Positions 23,387 through 33,070 of a DNA stretch of 64,000 nt are shown here, piece by piece (the stretch's first letter is position 1; each line of letters opens with the position of its first letter). The position numbers were made by a program, and so were the translations under genes. The stretch is from Planctomycetia bacterium. Its GTDB lineage: Bacteria > Planctomycetota > GCA-002687715. The DNA is taken from assembly GCA_005790545.1 (NCBI GenBank), contig SXUL01000036.1:1-64000 (forward strand). The letters run 5' to 3'. A model generated the notes under the pieces. It was not told where the DNA came from. It saw only the letters and a list, made by a program, of their open reading frames with translations, and did no database searches.

Positions 23387-25060
23387 TCAGAGTCCGAGAT
23401 ACTTCGGGCCGCCGTTGTCCTCGGGCACGGTCCAGGTGATTTGCGCGTAAGGATCGGCCACATCGCAGGTCTTGCAGTGGACACAGTTGCTGAAGTTGAT
23501 CTGCAACTTGCGTTCGCTCCCCGCTCCGACGAGCTCATAGACCGCCGCGGGACAAAAGCGTTGGCAAGGATTGCCGTACTCAACTGCACAGCGCGAGACA
23601 CAGAGATTGGTGTCGGCCACGAGCAAGTGGCTCGGCTGATTTTCCTCGTGGATCGAACCCGCGTGAAAGACGCCACTCACCTTGTCGAAAGTGAGTTTGC
23701 CGTCGGCCTTCAAAGCCTCTTCGCCGCGCCGGGCATCACCATGTCGCACCGCGCGATGATCCTCATGCAGCGGAACGCGATCACGAACGATGCGCCCTCC
23801 AAGAGCCCAGGAAAGCCCGGCGAAGTACTTGCCGAGGCGGAACCCGTGCTTCGCGAAGCTCGCGCGCCAGTTGCGCGTGCGCCAGAGTTCCTCCTTCACC
23901 CATGAATGCGCGATGCGCTCTTCATAGTTCGCGAGGCTCGCTGCCGGCAGAACTTCCGGGACCTCACCCGCAAGGAGACACTCGGCAATGCACTCGCCCG
24001 CGCGCACACCTGAAGCGATGGCGGTGTGAATGCCCTTCAGGCGCGCGATGTTCAGCATGCTGCCCGCATCGCCCACGATGAGGAACCCGTCGCCGAAGCT
24101 CTTCGGCCTCGACCACCAACCACCTTCGGGCACGGTCTTCGCACCAGCTTTGAAGAGCGTGCCACCGTCCAGAATGGAACGAATGCGCGGGTGCGTCTTC
24201 CAGCGCTGAAAGTTCTGCCAAGGGTCGTTCGCGGGATCCGGATGATCGAGACCAGTGACGAATCCGATGCTCACGCGCGTGGCACTGACACCGTAGATCC
24301 ACGAGCCGCCGTAGCCCGCGTTGTCGAGAGGCCAGCCAGCGGTGTGAATCACTTCGCCCTGCGCGACGCGACCTGCAGGGATATCCCAGAGTTCCTTGCA
24401 ACCCGTGCCATAGGCCTGCGGGTTCGGTCCAGCGAGCCCGAGCGTGTCCACCAACTGCTTGGTGAGTGAGCCGCGCGTGCCTTCGCCCAGCACCGTCACG
24501 CGCGCACGCACCTCTGCGCCAAGCTCGAACGAAGGCCCGGCACTGCCGTCCTTCCCGCGTCCGCGATCCACGAGTTGCACGCCCCGCACCCGGCCCTCTT
24601 CAATGAGGATCTTCTCGGCGGGCATGCCTTCAGCAATGGTGATGCCGAGCGCTTCCACCTCATCCTTCAGCCAGCGCACCGCTTTCGAAAGCGTCACGAT
24701 GACGCTGCCGTGATTCTTCAGCGTGGGTGGAATGAAGGGCAGCGGCTTCGCGCCCTTCTCCGTCAGCGTGAGTACGGTTTCGCGGGTCACGTCGGCATCC
24801 ACAGGAAACCCGCTCGCGCGCCAATCAGGACCGAGCAATTCCGCGATACCGCGCGGGTCCATGATGGCGCCGGAGAGGATGTGGTCGCCCACTTCGCGCC
24901 CCTTCTCCACCACCATGATCTCGAAACGCCCTTCCGCACCGCGTTCCTTCAAGGTGCGGCCGAGTTTCAGCGCCGCAGCGAGATTGGCTGGTCCCGCCCC
25001 CACGAACAACACATCCACCGGCATCACGTCGCGATCCATGCTCGTCTCCGGACGGAACAT
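23387..25060 (-). CDS. electron transfer flavoprotein-quinone oxidoreductase (ETF-QO)
   Basis: A 557-residue FAD and 4Fe-4S protein that passes electrons from reduced ETF to quinone, linking beta-oxidation and amino-acid dehydrogenases to the respiratory chain at the membrane. An N-terminal Rossmann FAD motif is seen in 'VLFVGAGPANLAAALKLG' (about residues 17-34). The ETF-QO blocks 'HILSGAIMDPRGIAELLGPDW', 'GSWIYGVSATRVSIGFVTGLD' and 'FLIVGDAGSMLNIARLKGIHT' follow. The C-terminal ferredoxin part is 'CPAAVYEL' with 'NFSNCVHCKTCDVADPYAQI', supplying four cysteines for a 4Fe-4S cluster. The ATG at 25060 has a GGAGAGG ribosome site. No ETF subunit genes are present in the window. It lies 36 bases after the kinase-WD40 gene on the same strand. 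Confidence 0.95.
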   Translation of the reverse strand: MFRPETSMDRDVMPVDVLFVGAGPANLAAALKLGRTLKERGAEGRFEIMVVEKGREVGDHILSGAIMDPRGIAELLGPDWRASGFPVDADVTRETVLTLTEKGAKPLPFIPPTLKNHGSVIVTLSKAVRWLKDEVEALGITIAEGMPAEKILIEEGRVRGVQLVDRGRGKDGSAGPSFELGAEVRARVTVLGEGTRGSLTKQLVDTLGLAGPNPQAYGTGCKELWDIPAGRVAQGEVIHTAGWPLDNAGYGGSWIYGVSATRVSIGFVTGLDHPDPANDPWQNFQRWKTHPRIRSILDGGTLFKAGAKTVPEGGWWSRPKSFGDGFLIVGDAGSMLNIARLKGIHTAIASGVRAGECIAECLLAGEVPEVLPAASLANYEERIAHSWVKEELWRTRNWRASFAKHGFRLGKYFAGLSWALGGRIVRDRVPLHEDHRAVRHGDARRGEEALKADGKLTFDKVSGVFHAGSIHEENQPSHLLVADTNLCVSRCAVEYGNPCQRFCPAAVYELVGAGSERKLQINFSNCVHCKTCDVADPYAQITWTVPEDNGGPKYLGL

Positions 25061-25096
25061 AGCGCCTCTCCACAGCGCGGCACGGGGCGGTCAGGA

Positions 25097-28000
25097 TCAC
25101 CTGTTTGCAGCGCGCCGCGCGAGCTCCCGGTAGCCATCCTGATCCGGAGCAAGTGCGGAGGACAGCTGAAGCAGATCGGGCGCACGGGGCGGCAGCTGTT
25201 CCGACAGGGGCGCAGCTTTGTTCTTGAATCCGGCGAGAAGCGCGAAGCGATACGCGAGCGTGTGGCGCGCCAGACTGTCCGCAGGCAGTTTGAGGATGGC
25301 GTCAAGGGCGGAGGGGATGCCGCCGGGCGAAGATCCCATGGCCAGAGCATCGATGCGCACAAAGGCCATTCTGGCCTCTGCCAATTCGAGGCGACGTCGG
25401 GGTGCAAGATCCTCGATGGACCAGATGCGCGCGCAATTGTCGTCGCCGAACGCGCCGCCACTGGCGGTGAGTACGGATCTGCCATCGGCGCTGAATGCAA
25501 GTGTCAGGACTTTGCCTCTGTGGCCGCGGAACACACCGGCTCCCGTCATGTGCTCGGTGTCATGAAGACGCCACTCGCGATCATCGCCGCCGCTCGCGAG
25601 CATGCGCCCGTCTCTCCTCCAAGCCACCGTATTCACGCGCCCTTGGTGGCCAGACAGTGATGCGTATTCGTCCGTGGTGTCGAGATTCACGAGGCGCACA
25701 AGACCATCCTCGCAACCTGCGGCAAGGACACGTCTGTTCGCATCCGGATTCAAGGCAAGAGAGAGCACGCTGCTCTTTCTCAATGCGGTGATCTCCACGG
25801 CGCGTTCGCTTGCGAGGTCCATGGCCCACACGGCACTCGAGTGGATCGAGTCGGCAGCCATGCTGACGAAAATAGTGCGACCATCCGCGCTGAACTCAAT
25901 GGCCAATGGGCGCGTTGCAAAGAGCGGCAGGTCGCGATGCTGCCAGCGCATGGGCTCGACTCCGTCAACCTCATAGAGTCGCACCCAGCCACGCACTTTG
26001 CCATCCCCTGCGATAGCCAGCTGCTTTCCCGTCCGGTCAAACTTGAGGGCCCTGGCAACGCCGGGCAACGCCGGTCCCAGTCGCGGGAACACGAACTTCT
26101 GGTCGTCTCCGGCGGGTAGCCAGACACACACCGGTGCGGGGCCATGAATGCTCGCCGCGAAGCCGAGCTGGGGATGAAAAACAACGGCCTGCCCCTCATC
26201 GCAGCTCTTGCCATGCGGCGGATGGAATCCAGTGCTTCGAATACCGCCTGCCTCAGGCAAAGCGAAGTGGACTTCGCCGAAAGAGTCGAAGGTCGCGACC
26301 GTGCCCGACTTCGGATCAACACTCAGGCTGCGCACGCTGGTGCTGTGCCCGCCCACGATGGGGGGCTCTTCTGCAGCCATGGCCGGCCAGAGCATCAGCT
26401 TGCCGCCCTTGTCAGCGGTCGCGAGAAAGCGCCCGTTCCGGATCGGGACCAGCGCCTCGATCGTTTGCTCATGCCCGTGAAGCACGACCGCATTCCCACG
26501 CGGGCTCAAGAGTCTCAAGACTTCCGGCATCGACGCGCCCGGGCTCCGGGGTGACGCGTGATGCCAAAGATGGAGTACCCGGTCATGCCCAGCGCTCGCA
26601 AGAGTCTCGCCGTGAAACCCGACGAAACTCACGCATAACACAGCATCGGTGTGGCCAAGCAACACTTCGACAGCCACGCCTGAGTGCGCAGGGTCACGGC
26701 GACGCGCCAGCACACTCGCTTCCACATTCCACCGACGCACCGTGCGGTCCACCCCAACGCTAGCGAGCCACTGGCTGTCGGGCGAGAAGGCCAGATCCCA
26801 GACGTGGTACTCATGGCCGAGAAGTACTGCTACCGCCGCGAAGTTCCCCTCCGGCGTCCGACGAAACACGCGGACTGCGTGGGGCTGACCGTAGTCTCCA
26901 ATGGCCAGCGATTGTCCATCCGGGCTGACGCTCATGCAGTTGGCGTCAGGACCGATATCCGCAATGCAAGAATCCGCCGCAGCCATTCCTGGCACGAGGT
27001 GCACGATGCGGCAACAGCGAACAGCTGTGGCTTTGGCTCCGGGCTCGTGCCCCTGGTGCTCGTGCTGACACAGCATGATCCAGCGCGTGACCTCGAGGGG
27101 ATCGCCCACAATCTCATCGCACGATGTGACGCCATCCAGCTTGCGCCTCAGCACCTCATCCCACACATCCTGCCGCTGCTCGTGCATCAGCACGACGCCG
27201 TCGGACCAGGCGGAGACAAGGCTCTTGCCGCCAGCACCGAACTTGAGCCCCTTGGCGTGCAGCGGACGGACTGCACCCGGATCCCCGCACCTCGTCACCT
27301 GGCCATCTCTCTGCCCGGTGGTCACCACGACAGCAGGCGCGCTGATCTCTGCCCCATCTCCGCGGATCGCGCACACCTGTACAGCGCCATCTCCGGTACT
27401 GATCGCCAGAAGCTCCTGATCCTCATTCCAATCGAGAAGTGTTCGATCCAAGGCGAGCAGACATCCTGGCTTCGCCAGCGCGAGCCCCGCCAGAGACTGG
27501 TCGGAAGCCGCGCGAAACCAACGCGATTCCCAGCGCTCCTGGCGCTCCGGAAATGCAGCCAACAAGCGCGCTGCACCGCCCACATCGTGAACGTGCAGAC
27601 AGCTGGCCACGGCATCCAACGTGCTGCCATACAACCTCAAGCCCTCCTCCTCGATGCCTCGTTGGCGCGCAACTTCGCGTGAGGATTCCAGAATCAACCA
27701 CAGAAGGACACCCACCGCCGTGAGCAGCGCGAAGAACAGCGCCGCATACTGCCAGCGATGTCGTGCAATACGCGCTGCGCAACGCTGCACCAATCCAGGC
27801 GCCACCACACTCACCGGGTCGCCGCGCAACCAGCGCCGCAAGTCCGCCGCGAAGGCACCGACCGAGGGATAGCGCTGCTCTTTCGTGCGTGCCATGGCCT
27901 TCAGCAAGACGGCTTCAAGGCTTGCATCCAGCGTGCGGTTGAGTGCGGCGGGACGCCCTGGCTCACTATCGAGAACGAGGCGCATCTGCGTGAGCGCATT

Positions 28001-28897
28001 CGTGGTCGTTGATTCCCACGGCAGGCGCCCGACCACCAACTCATGCAGAACGATGCCGGCGGCGTAGACATCTCCGCGCGTATCCGCGAACTCCGGCTTC
28101 AGGAGTTGTTCAGGGCTCATGTAGAGCGGCGTGCCCAGCACTCCCTCGCGCGTGCCGAGGGTCATCCCCGGCTCGCGGTCCATGGCAGTGCAGATCCCGA
28201 AGTCAATGAGCTTCACGTGTCCGCCGCCATCCACGAGAATGTTGGACGGCTTCAGATCCCGATGAATGATGCCGCGATGATGGAGATGCTGAACCGCATC
28301 GAGCACCTGCAGGAAGACCTCCACACCTTCGCGTACAGCCGTGCACTTCTTGGCGACATAGTCCGTGATCGCGAGCGCGTCCGGCACCAGCTCCATGGCG
28401 AACCATGGGATGTCTCCACCTTGCGCGTGATGCACGCCCGCGCTGTAGACCTGCGCAATGCCGGGATGACTGAGGCCCGCCATGGCCTTCACTTCGTTCA
28501 CAAAGCGGCGCACACCCGAGGTCCCCTGCCCCGCGCTGTGAATGAGCTTCAGCGCCACTTTGCGTACCGGATCCGACTGTGCCGCCAAGTAGACCGTGCC
28601 CATGCCCCCCCGGGCCAGCACGCTTTCGATCACGTACTCCCCCATGCGCTGGCCGAGCAGTGCCTCTTCGACCGCTCCGGTCTTGAGCATGGCGTCCATG
28701 CCGTGCCCCTTGCCCAGCGCGGGTTCGCCGAGAAACCCGACGGATTTCGCATCCGCAGCAAGAAGTTCCGCAACAAACGCTTTCAGCTCATCATCACCAC
28801 TGCACTCCACCTCGATCAGCGCGGCGCGGCGCGGCGCATCAAGCTCCTTGGCCTTGAGAAAGAGCTCCTGTGCGCGCGCATACTTCTCCGGGTTCAT
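25097..28897 (-). CDS. transmembrane Ser/Thr protein kinase with WD40 repeats
   Basis: A 1266-residue protein. An N-terminal region of about 80 residues precedes a Hanks-type kinase domain (about 85-370): glycine loop 'LARGGMGTVYLA', lysine in 'VALKLI' (about K117), catalytic loop HRDLKPSNILVD, 'KLIDFGI' and 'GTPLYMSPEQLLKPE'. One membrane helix follows at about 420-440 ('WQYAALFFALLTAVGVLLWL'). The remaining 800 residues contain about a dozen WD40 repeats ('VWDLAFSPDSQWLASVGVDRTVRRWNV', split here as 'AFSPDSQWLASVG' and 'DRTVRRW', and similar). With the helix between them, kinase and propeller are on opposite membrane faces or at least separated by the membrane. The start at 28897 overlaps the sigma-factor stop by four bases (ATGA). 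Such ECF-kinase pairs are characteristic of planctomycetes; the kinase probably controls the sigma factor. Confidence 0.93.
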   Translation of the reverse strand: MNPEKYARAQELFLKAKELDAPRRAALIEVECSGDDELKAFVAELLAADAKSVGFLGEPALGKGHGMDAMLKTGAVEEALLGQRMGEYVIESVLARGGMGTVYLAAQSDPVRKVALKLIHSAGQGTSGVRRFVNEVKAMAGLSHPGIAQVYSAGVHHAQGGDIPWFAMELVPDALAITDYVAKKCTAVREGVEVFLQVLDAVQHLHHRGIIHRDLKPSNILVDGGGHVKLIDFGICTAMDREPGMTLGTREGVLGTPLYMSPEQLLKPEFADTRGDVYAAGIVLHELVVGRLPWESTTTNALTQMRLVLDSEPGRPAALNRTLDASLEAVLLKAMARTKEQRYPSVGAFAADLRRWLRGDPVSVVAPGLVQRCAARIARHRWQYAALFFALLTAVGVLLWLILESSREVARQRGIEEEGLRLYGSTLDAVASCLHVHDVGGAARLLAAFPERQERWESRWFRAASDQSLAGLALAKPGCLLALDRTLLDWNEDQELLAISTGDGAVQVCAIRGDGAEISAPAVVVTTGQRDGQVTRCGDPGAVRPLHAKGLKFGAGGKSLVSAWSDGVVLMHEQRQDVWDEVLRRKLDGVTSCDEIVGDPLEVTRWIMLCQHEHQGHEPGAKATAVRCCRIVHLVPGMAAADSCIADIGPDANCMSVSPDGQSLAIGDYGQPHAVRVFRRTPEGNFAAVAVLLGHEYHVWDLAFSPDSQWLASVGVDRTVRRWNVEASVLARRRDPAHSGVAVEVLLGHTDAVLCVSFVGFHGETLASAGHDRVLHLWHHASPRSPGASMPEVLRLLSPRGNAVVLHGHEQTIEALVPIRNGRFLATADKGGKLMLWPAMAAEEPPIVGGHSTSVRSLSVDPKSGTVATFDSFGEVHFALPEAGGIRSTGFHPPHGKSCDEGQAVVFHPQLGFAASIHGPAPVCVWLPAGDDQKFVFPRLGPALPGVARALKFDRTGKQLAIAGDGKVRGWVRLYEVDGVEPMRWQHRDLPLFATRPLAIEFSADGRTIFVSMAADSIHSSAVWAMDLASERAVEITALRKSSVLSLALNPDANRRVLAAGCEDGLVRLVNLDTTDEYASLSGHQGRVNTVAWRRDGRMLASGGDDREWRLHDTEHMTGAGVFRGHRGKVLTLAFSADGRSVLTASGGAFGDDNCARIWSIEDLAPRRRLELAEARMAFVRIDALAMGSSPGGIPSALDAILKLPADSLARHTLAYRFALLAGFKNKAAPLSEQLPPRAPDLLQLSSALAPDQDGYRELARRAANR

Positions 28898-29466
28898 GCG
28901 CAGTGGCCGCCATTGAGCTTGCGAAACAGGAATGCGCGCGCCGTACTCCAATCGCCTTCCGTCGTGCGGAGCGAGACACCCAACACCTCCGCAACAGCGT
29001 GCATTTCGAGGCCGCCGTAGAAATGCAATTCCACCACGCGTGCCTGACGTGCATGCAGCAGGCGCAGCTCTTCGAGGGCCTCGTCCAGGGCCAGCACGTC
29101 GACCGCCGAGGCTGCGGCAGCGGGCGTCGCGAGCCCCTGGAAGGTGACGCGCACATACTCCCCACCACGCTTCAGACGCTTTCTGTCCCGGGCATGTTTG
29201 ACGAGGATGCGACGAATGGCGAGGGCCGCCACTGCGAAGAAGTGCTTCCTGTCGTCCCAATTCATGCGTTGCACCGAGAGCTCCATGAAGGCTTCGTCGG
29301 CGAGGACACCCGGCTCCAGCGTGTGACCGTTGCGCTCCTTCTTGAAATGCCGCGCGGCGATGCGCTGCAACTCCGCGTGCACCAGCGGGAGCAACTCCTC
29401 GCGCGCTCCAAAGTCACCGTCGCCGACGCGCTTCAACAAGCGAGTGATGTGGTGCCGGACTTCCAT
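28894..29466 (-). CDS. ECF-type RNA polymerase sigma factor
   Basis: A 190-residue sigma-70 family protein of the ECF type common in planctomycetes and acidobacteria (TIGR02999-like). Region 2 reads 'TRLLKRVGDGDFGAREELLPLVHAELQRIA' then 'LADEAFMEL' and 'HFFAVAALAIRRILVKHARDRKR'. Region 4 holds 'LDEALEELRLLHARQARVVELHFYGG' and the helix-turn-helix 'MHAVAEVLGVSLRTTEGDWSTARAFL'. The ATG at 29466 starts where family members start; an in-frame ATG at 29517 is an alternative. No anti-sigma factor gene is adjacent; instead the gene is translationally coupled to the kinase-WD40 gene, suggesting that phosphorylation replaces an anti-sigma factor. Target promoters are not known. Confidence 0.92.
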   Translation of the reverse strand: MEVRHHITRLLKRVGDGDFGAREELLPLVHAELQRIAARHFKKERNGHTLEPGVLADEAFMELSVQRMNWDDRKHFFAVAALAIRRILVKHARDRKRLKRGGEYVRVTFQGLATPAAAASAVDVLALDEALEELRLLHARQARVVELHFYGGLEMHAVAEVLGVSLRTTEGDWSTARAFLFRKLNGGHCA

Positions 29467-29572
29467 GCCCGCAATGGCACCAGATTCCACTGCGGATCTC
29501 AACCGGAAACGGGACATCTCACTGATGGCGGGGTTTCCGCATGCGCAAGCGCCCCCGACCGGGGTGTGCACA

Positions 29573-30589
29573 TCAACCACGAACTGCGGCGTGACTGAGG
29601 CTCTGCTTTGCGAATCCCTGCGCTTCCTCAAGTGCCGTCGCCAAGGATCCGTCGTGCCGACCGCCCGCCGCCTGCTCATGGCCGCCCCCGGAGAATTGGA
29701 GTGCAAGGGCGCGTGCGCTGAAGGGAGCACGGGTACGGAAGCTCAGCTTCACGCCGTCTGCATCCTCACGCAGAAACACTGCGATCGCCACTCCCTCAAG
29801 AGCGCGCAAGTGATTCACGAGATCCTCGCTGTCTTCGCGGAGCGCGCCCGTGGACGCGAACATCTCCCGCGTGACGAAGCCCGTCGCGATGCGGCCGTCC
29901 TCGGTCAGCGTCACCGTATCCAGGAAACGCGCGAGGAGCTTTTTCGCGGCGAGGGATTCGCGCAGCATGACGAAGGCCGCAACGCGCGCCGGACGCGCAC
30001 CAACGCTGACCAGACGCGCGGCGGCCTCCAGCGCGCGCCGGTCCGTGTTCGACCAGCGGAACCAACCCGTGTCATTCACGATGGCTGTGTAGAGCGCGTC
30101 GCCAGCACTCTCATCCACGGGCCAGTCCAAGGCTTCGAGAATCTCCTGCACCAGCACGCCCGTTGCCGCAGCACCAGTGTCGAGGCAGTGCCAAGCGGAG
30201 AAGGGTGTGCTGCATGGGTGGTGATCGATGCAGAGCACGGGCAGGCTCGTGGCCTTGAGCAGCGGCGCCATCAAGCCGAGTCTGGCCCACGAATTGTTGT
30301 CGAGAACGATGACGAGATCCCGCTCGTCCATCGCTGCTGTGGCATCCGCCCCCGTGTCCACGACGCTGGCGTCGCCTGCTTCCAGGAGGAAGTCGAAGAT
30401 GCGTGGCGCCGGTTCGTGCAAGACGAGACGCGGCGCAGCGCCGCGTGCACGGAATGCGTGCAGCAAGGCCACTGCAGATCCGAGTGCATCCCCGTCGATC
30501 TCCACATGCCCCATCAGCAGAGGACGCGTGCTTTGCGCGAGCAATCGGCCAGCCGCTCCCGCACTGATGAACCCCGCGCCGCCTGTCAT
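29573..30589 (-). CDS. DHH/DHHA1 phosphoesterase, NrnA-like oligoribonuclease/pAp phosphatase
   Basis: A 338-residue DHH-superfamily protein. Metal-binding motifs are seen in order: 'EIDGDALGSAVAL' (DxD-like motif I), 'VIVLDNNSWARLG' (motif II, with N where many have T or D), 'CIDHHPCSTPF' (DHH motif III), 'ALYTAIVNDTGWFRW' (motif IV), and the DHHA1 motif 'FSGGGHEQAAGG' near the C-terminus. Members cleave short oligoribonucleotides or dephosphorylate 3'-phosphoadenosine 5'-phosphate; cyclic-di-nucleotide or linear pApA cleavage is also possible. The start overlaps the stop of the upstream HEAT-repeat gene by four bases (ATGA). Confidence 0.9.
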   Translation of the reverse strand: MTGGAGFISAGAAGRLLAQSTRPLLMGHVEIDGDALGSAVALLHAFRARGAAPRLVLHEPAPRIFDFLLEAGDASVVDTGADATAAMDERDLVIVLDNNSWARLGLMAPLLKATSLPVLCIDHHPCSTPFSAWHCLDTGAAATGVLVQEILEALDWPVDESAGDALYTAIVNDTGWFRWSNTDRRALEAAARLVSVGARPARVAAFVMLRESLAAKKLLARFLDTVTLTEDGRIATGFVTREMFASTGALREDSEDLVNHLRALEGVAIAVFLREDADGVKLSFRTRAPFSARALALQFSGGGHEQAAGGRHDGSLATALEEAQGFAKQSLSHAAVRG

Positions 30590-32202
30590 TGCCGCCCCGA
30601 TGTGCGCCCGAGCGCAGCCAGTGTGCGGGCTTCAAGCCATACGAACTTCAGATCATCCACAAGACGCGGCCGCACATCCTCAATGCCGTGGCGCAGCAGA
30701 GCGATGGCTGCCGCATTGGCCACCGACCGGTCAGGATCATCGAACAGTTGCCTCAACACCGGCACGATGTGCCAGTTTTCCTGAGCTGCGAGCCCGAGTG
30801 CCGCTGCTTCACGCACCAGAGGTTCTTCGTCGCGCGCCAGGCTGACGAGCAGTGTCCGCACGTGAGGATTCGCGAGGCTTCCGAGCGCTCCGGCAACCGC
30901 AACCCGCACCGCAGCGACCTGATCCCTCGCCGCATGTTCGAGCACGGACAGCGCTTGCTCCCGTGCGAGCTTCCTGCAACCGGTTGCCGCCAGACAGCGC
31001 ACGCGCCACGAGGCATGGGTCATGAGCTCTGCAACCAAGGGACTGAACCGGTCCACGAACACGAGCTCTCCGGCAGCCACGTGTGGTGCGGGAAAGCCGG
31101 ATTCGGTGGTCAAGGCTTCCTGCAGGATGGTCCGGACAGCCGACGCATCCGGGTGGCGACGCAGCAGCAGCAGCACGTCCTCGGCACACTCCTCCGGAAT
31201 CGCCGCAAGGACAGGCCGCAACTCCTCCGGAGCGAGAACCGTCGTCCCGGCAAGAGCTGCCTCGAGCGCCGAGAATTCGAGGGCCCCCTCGCCAGAAACG
31301 ACGGCCGCGAGGACCGCCTGCGCGCCAGGTGAAACGCCGGTTTCGAGCGCCGCCGCGAACGCGGCCGTTCTCAGCTCCACGCTGCCACCAATGAACACAT
31401 CCGCAAAGTGCAGCGCCGCGTCTGGATGATGCAAGGCAGCGAGAGCACGGGCGAGCAAGACGCGTCCGCTTGGCCCCACCTCGGGTGCAGATGCGAGAAT
31501 GTACGGAACGTGTGCGGGCACCTGCTCTGCGAGCAAAGCTGGCAGATCCGCCTCGCGGAGAATCAGTCCCGTCGGAGGCAACAACTCTCCCCCGACAGCG
31601 CGCGCGCGCTCCGCCGCGAGGGACATGAGCAATTTGTCGGCATAGAGGGGCGGAAGAAGTTCCGCCGCTGTCGACCCGGCAGGCAGGCCCGCGAGGTCCG
31701 CCAGCAGACGCCATTCCTCCGTGCCAGGAAGGCCGAGCAGGAGCTCCGCCATCAAGCACCGCTTTGCTGGCCCATCGAGTCGCCCCAGTGCATCCGCTGC
31801 CTGAAGACTGAAACGCGCTCTGGGCAGGGCCGCGGCCCTGAACAACAGCACGGAACCATCGCGTCCGGCTTCAAGCAGGCGCGCAATGGCCCATTCCGCG
31901 CAGGTGGCATCGTCCTGCTCCAGCGCCTTGGCATATGCAGGAAGCCCCGCCCGCAACACCGCGGCTTCCAGCACCACGAGGCGCACCGTGGCAGAAGAAT
32001 CTGCCGCGTGGCGCTCAAGCAATCCGTCGACTTCCATCCCGGATGCAAGCGACATCAAAGCCGCCGCGCTGGCACGAACAAAATGCGTGTCTGCAGAGCG
32101 CACACCTCGCAACCCGGCGAGGAAGGCTTCGGCATCCGCTTGGGCCGTGAGTGAGCTTGCGAGAAGCAGAGACACAAGCAGCAAGCGGCGGACACCATGC
32201 AT
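30586..32202 (-). CDS. secreted HEAT-repeat protein
   Basis: A 538-residue exported protein (signal peptide MHGVRRLLLVSLLLASSLTAQ). The rest is almost entirely helical, alanine- and leucine-rich, with HEAT/PBS-lyase-type repeats most clearly in the C-terminal half: 'SWRVRCLAATGCRKLAREQAL', 'VAAVRVAVAGALGSLANPHV', 'EPLVREAAALGLAAQENW' and 'DRSVANAAAIALLRHG'. These build a superhelical scaffold for binding other proteins. No enzymatic motif is seen. It is coupled to the downstream phosphoesterase gene by an ATGA overlap, which is unexpected for an exported and a cytosolic protein. Confidence 0.8.
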   Translation of the reverse strand: MHGVRRLLLVSLLLASSLTAQADAEAFLAGLRGVRSADTHFVRASAAALMSLASGMEVDGLLERHAADSSATVRLVVLEAAVLRAGLPAYAKALEQDDATCAEWAIARLLEAGRDGSVLLFRAAALPRARFSLQAADALGRLDGPAKRCLMAELLLGLPGTEEWRLLADLAGLPAGSTAAELLPPLYADKLLMSLAAERARAVGGELLPPTGLILREADLPALLAEQVPAHVPYILASAPEVGPSGRVLLARALAALHHPDAALHFADVFIGGSVELRTAAFAAALETGVSPGAQAVLAAVVSGEGALEFSALEAALAGTTVLAPEELRPVLAAIPEECAEDVLLLLRRHPDASAVRTILQEALTTESGFPAPHVAAGELVFVDRFSPLVAELMTHASWRVRCLAATGCRKLAREQALSVLEHAARDQVAAVRVAVAGALGSLANPHVRTLLVSLARDEEPLVREAAALGLAAQENWHIVPVLRQLFDDPDRSVANAAAIALLRHGIEDVRPRLVDDLKFVWLEARTLAALGRTSGRQ

Positions 32203-32344
32203 GACCGACGCACCTTACGGAGCCCCTCTCCGGCGGTCAAACCATCTCCAACCACGCCATTTCCCATCCACCTTCAGCAGAGCGATCCAGACAGCCCAAA
32301 ACGCCCACGGGGCCGGCTCTTTCGAGTCGACCCCGCGTGCGCAC

Positions 32345-32361
32345 TCCCGGAAGAACCGGGA
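32345..32361 (-). terminator. small hairpin after the pilin gene
   Basis: TCCCGG (32345-32350) and CCGGGA (32356-32361) with a 5-base loop, 11 bases past the pilin stop codon in the direction of transcription. No T-tract; weak candidate. Confidence 0.35.
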
Positions 32362-32371
32362 ATTCAGCCGC

Positions 32372-33070
32372 TCACTGCACTGGCGTCCAGGTGTTCGCGT
32401 CCTGCGCCACGCCGCCGTTGATGGCAACGCCGCTGGTCATGTCGCCAGCAGTGATGTAGCAGGCATCGAACGCTGGCGGAGTCCCCGCATCGTAGGTGAG
32501 CACATTCATGCGGGTCTGCACGATTTCGCCGCGTTGATTCACGAAGAAGGCGCGGTTGCCCGTGGTGCCCGAACCAACCGGCCACGCATAGGCGCACCAG
32601 AGGTTCTCGCACGAATCATCACCCACAGCACCCACACCAGTGGGGCCGCCACCGCCGTTTTCGCCCACGCCGGCTGCCGGCGTCGCCGGATTCGGCAGGA
32701 AGATGCGGAAGTAGTAGCCGGACTTGTTCACGTAGCCGCTGGCATCGATGTTCTGGAAGGTGTTGCCGAGGATGGCCGGATCAAGGGGCGTTGCCATGCC
32801 CGCACCGCGCAAGTTGAGCGCGCTGAGGCCGGACAGTTCGCCGAAGTAGCCGTACTCACCCGTGCCGTCGAGGTCGTTGTCCATGGCACCCATGGACTGG
32901 AATTGCGCCTGCGCGCTGACCAGGTTGCGGAGGGTCGAGATGGCATTCGACTCATTGGCGGCAAGCCGCGATGAGAGCAGGTTCGGCACGGCGATGGCCG
33001 CGATGATGGCGATGATCGCCACCACAATCATGAGTTCGATCAAAGTAAAACCGGCGTTGCGACGCTGCAT
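32372..33070 (-). CDS. type IV pilin / major pseudopilin
   Basis: A 232-residue class III-signal protein. The leader MQRRNAG is cut before FTLIEL, with the invariant Glu at +5 and the hydrophobic assembly helix 'LIELMIVVAIIAIIAAIAVP'. The conserved 'NLLSSRLAANESNAISTLRNLVSAQAQF' segment follows. The globular head (about residues 60-232) has four cysteines, CENLWC near residue 160 and single ones later, which may form disulfides, and 'NRAFFVNQRGEIV', typical of pilin-like heads. ATG 33070 has a GAGGA ribosome site 5 bases upstream; a longer in-frame start exists but would bury the leader. It follows pilT and pilC on the same strand, so it is most likely the pilus subunit. Confidence 0.92.
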   Translation of the reverse strand: MQRRNAGFTLIELMIVVAIIAIIAAIAVPNLLSSRLAANESNAISTLRNLVSAQAQFQSMGAMDNDLDGTGEYGYFGELSGLSALNLRGAGMATPLDPAILGNTFQNIDASGYVNKSGYYFRIFLPNPATPAAGVGENGGGGPTGVGAVGDDSCENLWCAYAWPVGSGTTGNRAFFVNQRGEIVQTRMNVLTYDAGTPPAFDACYITAGDMTSGVAINGGVAQDANTWTPVQ

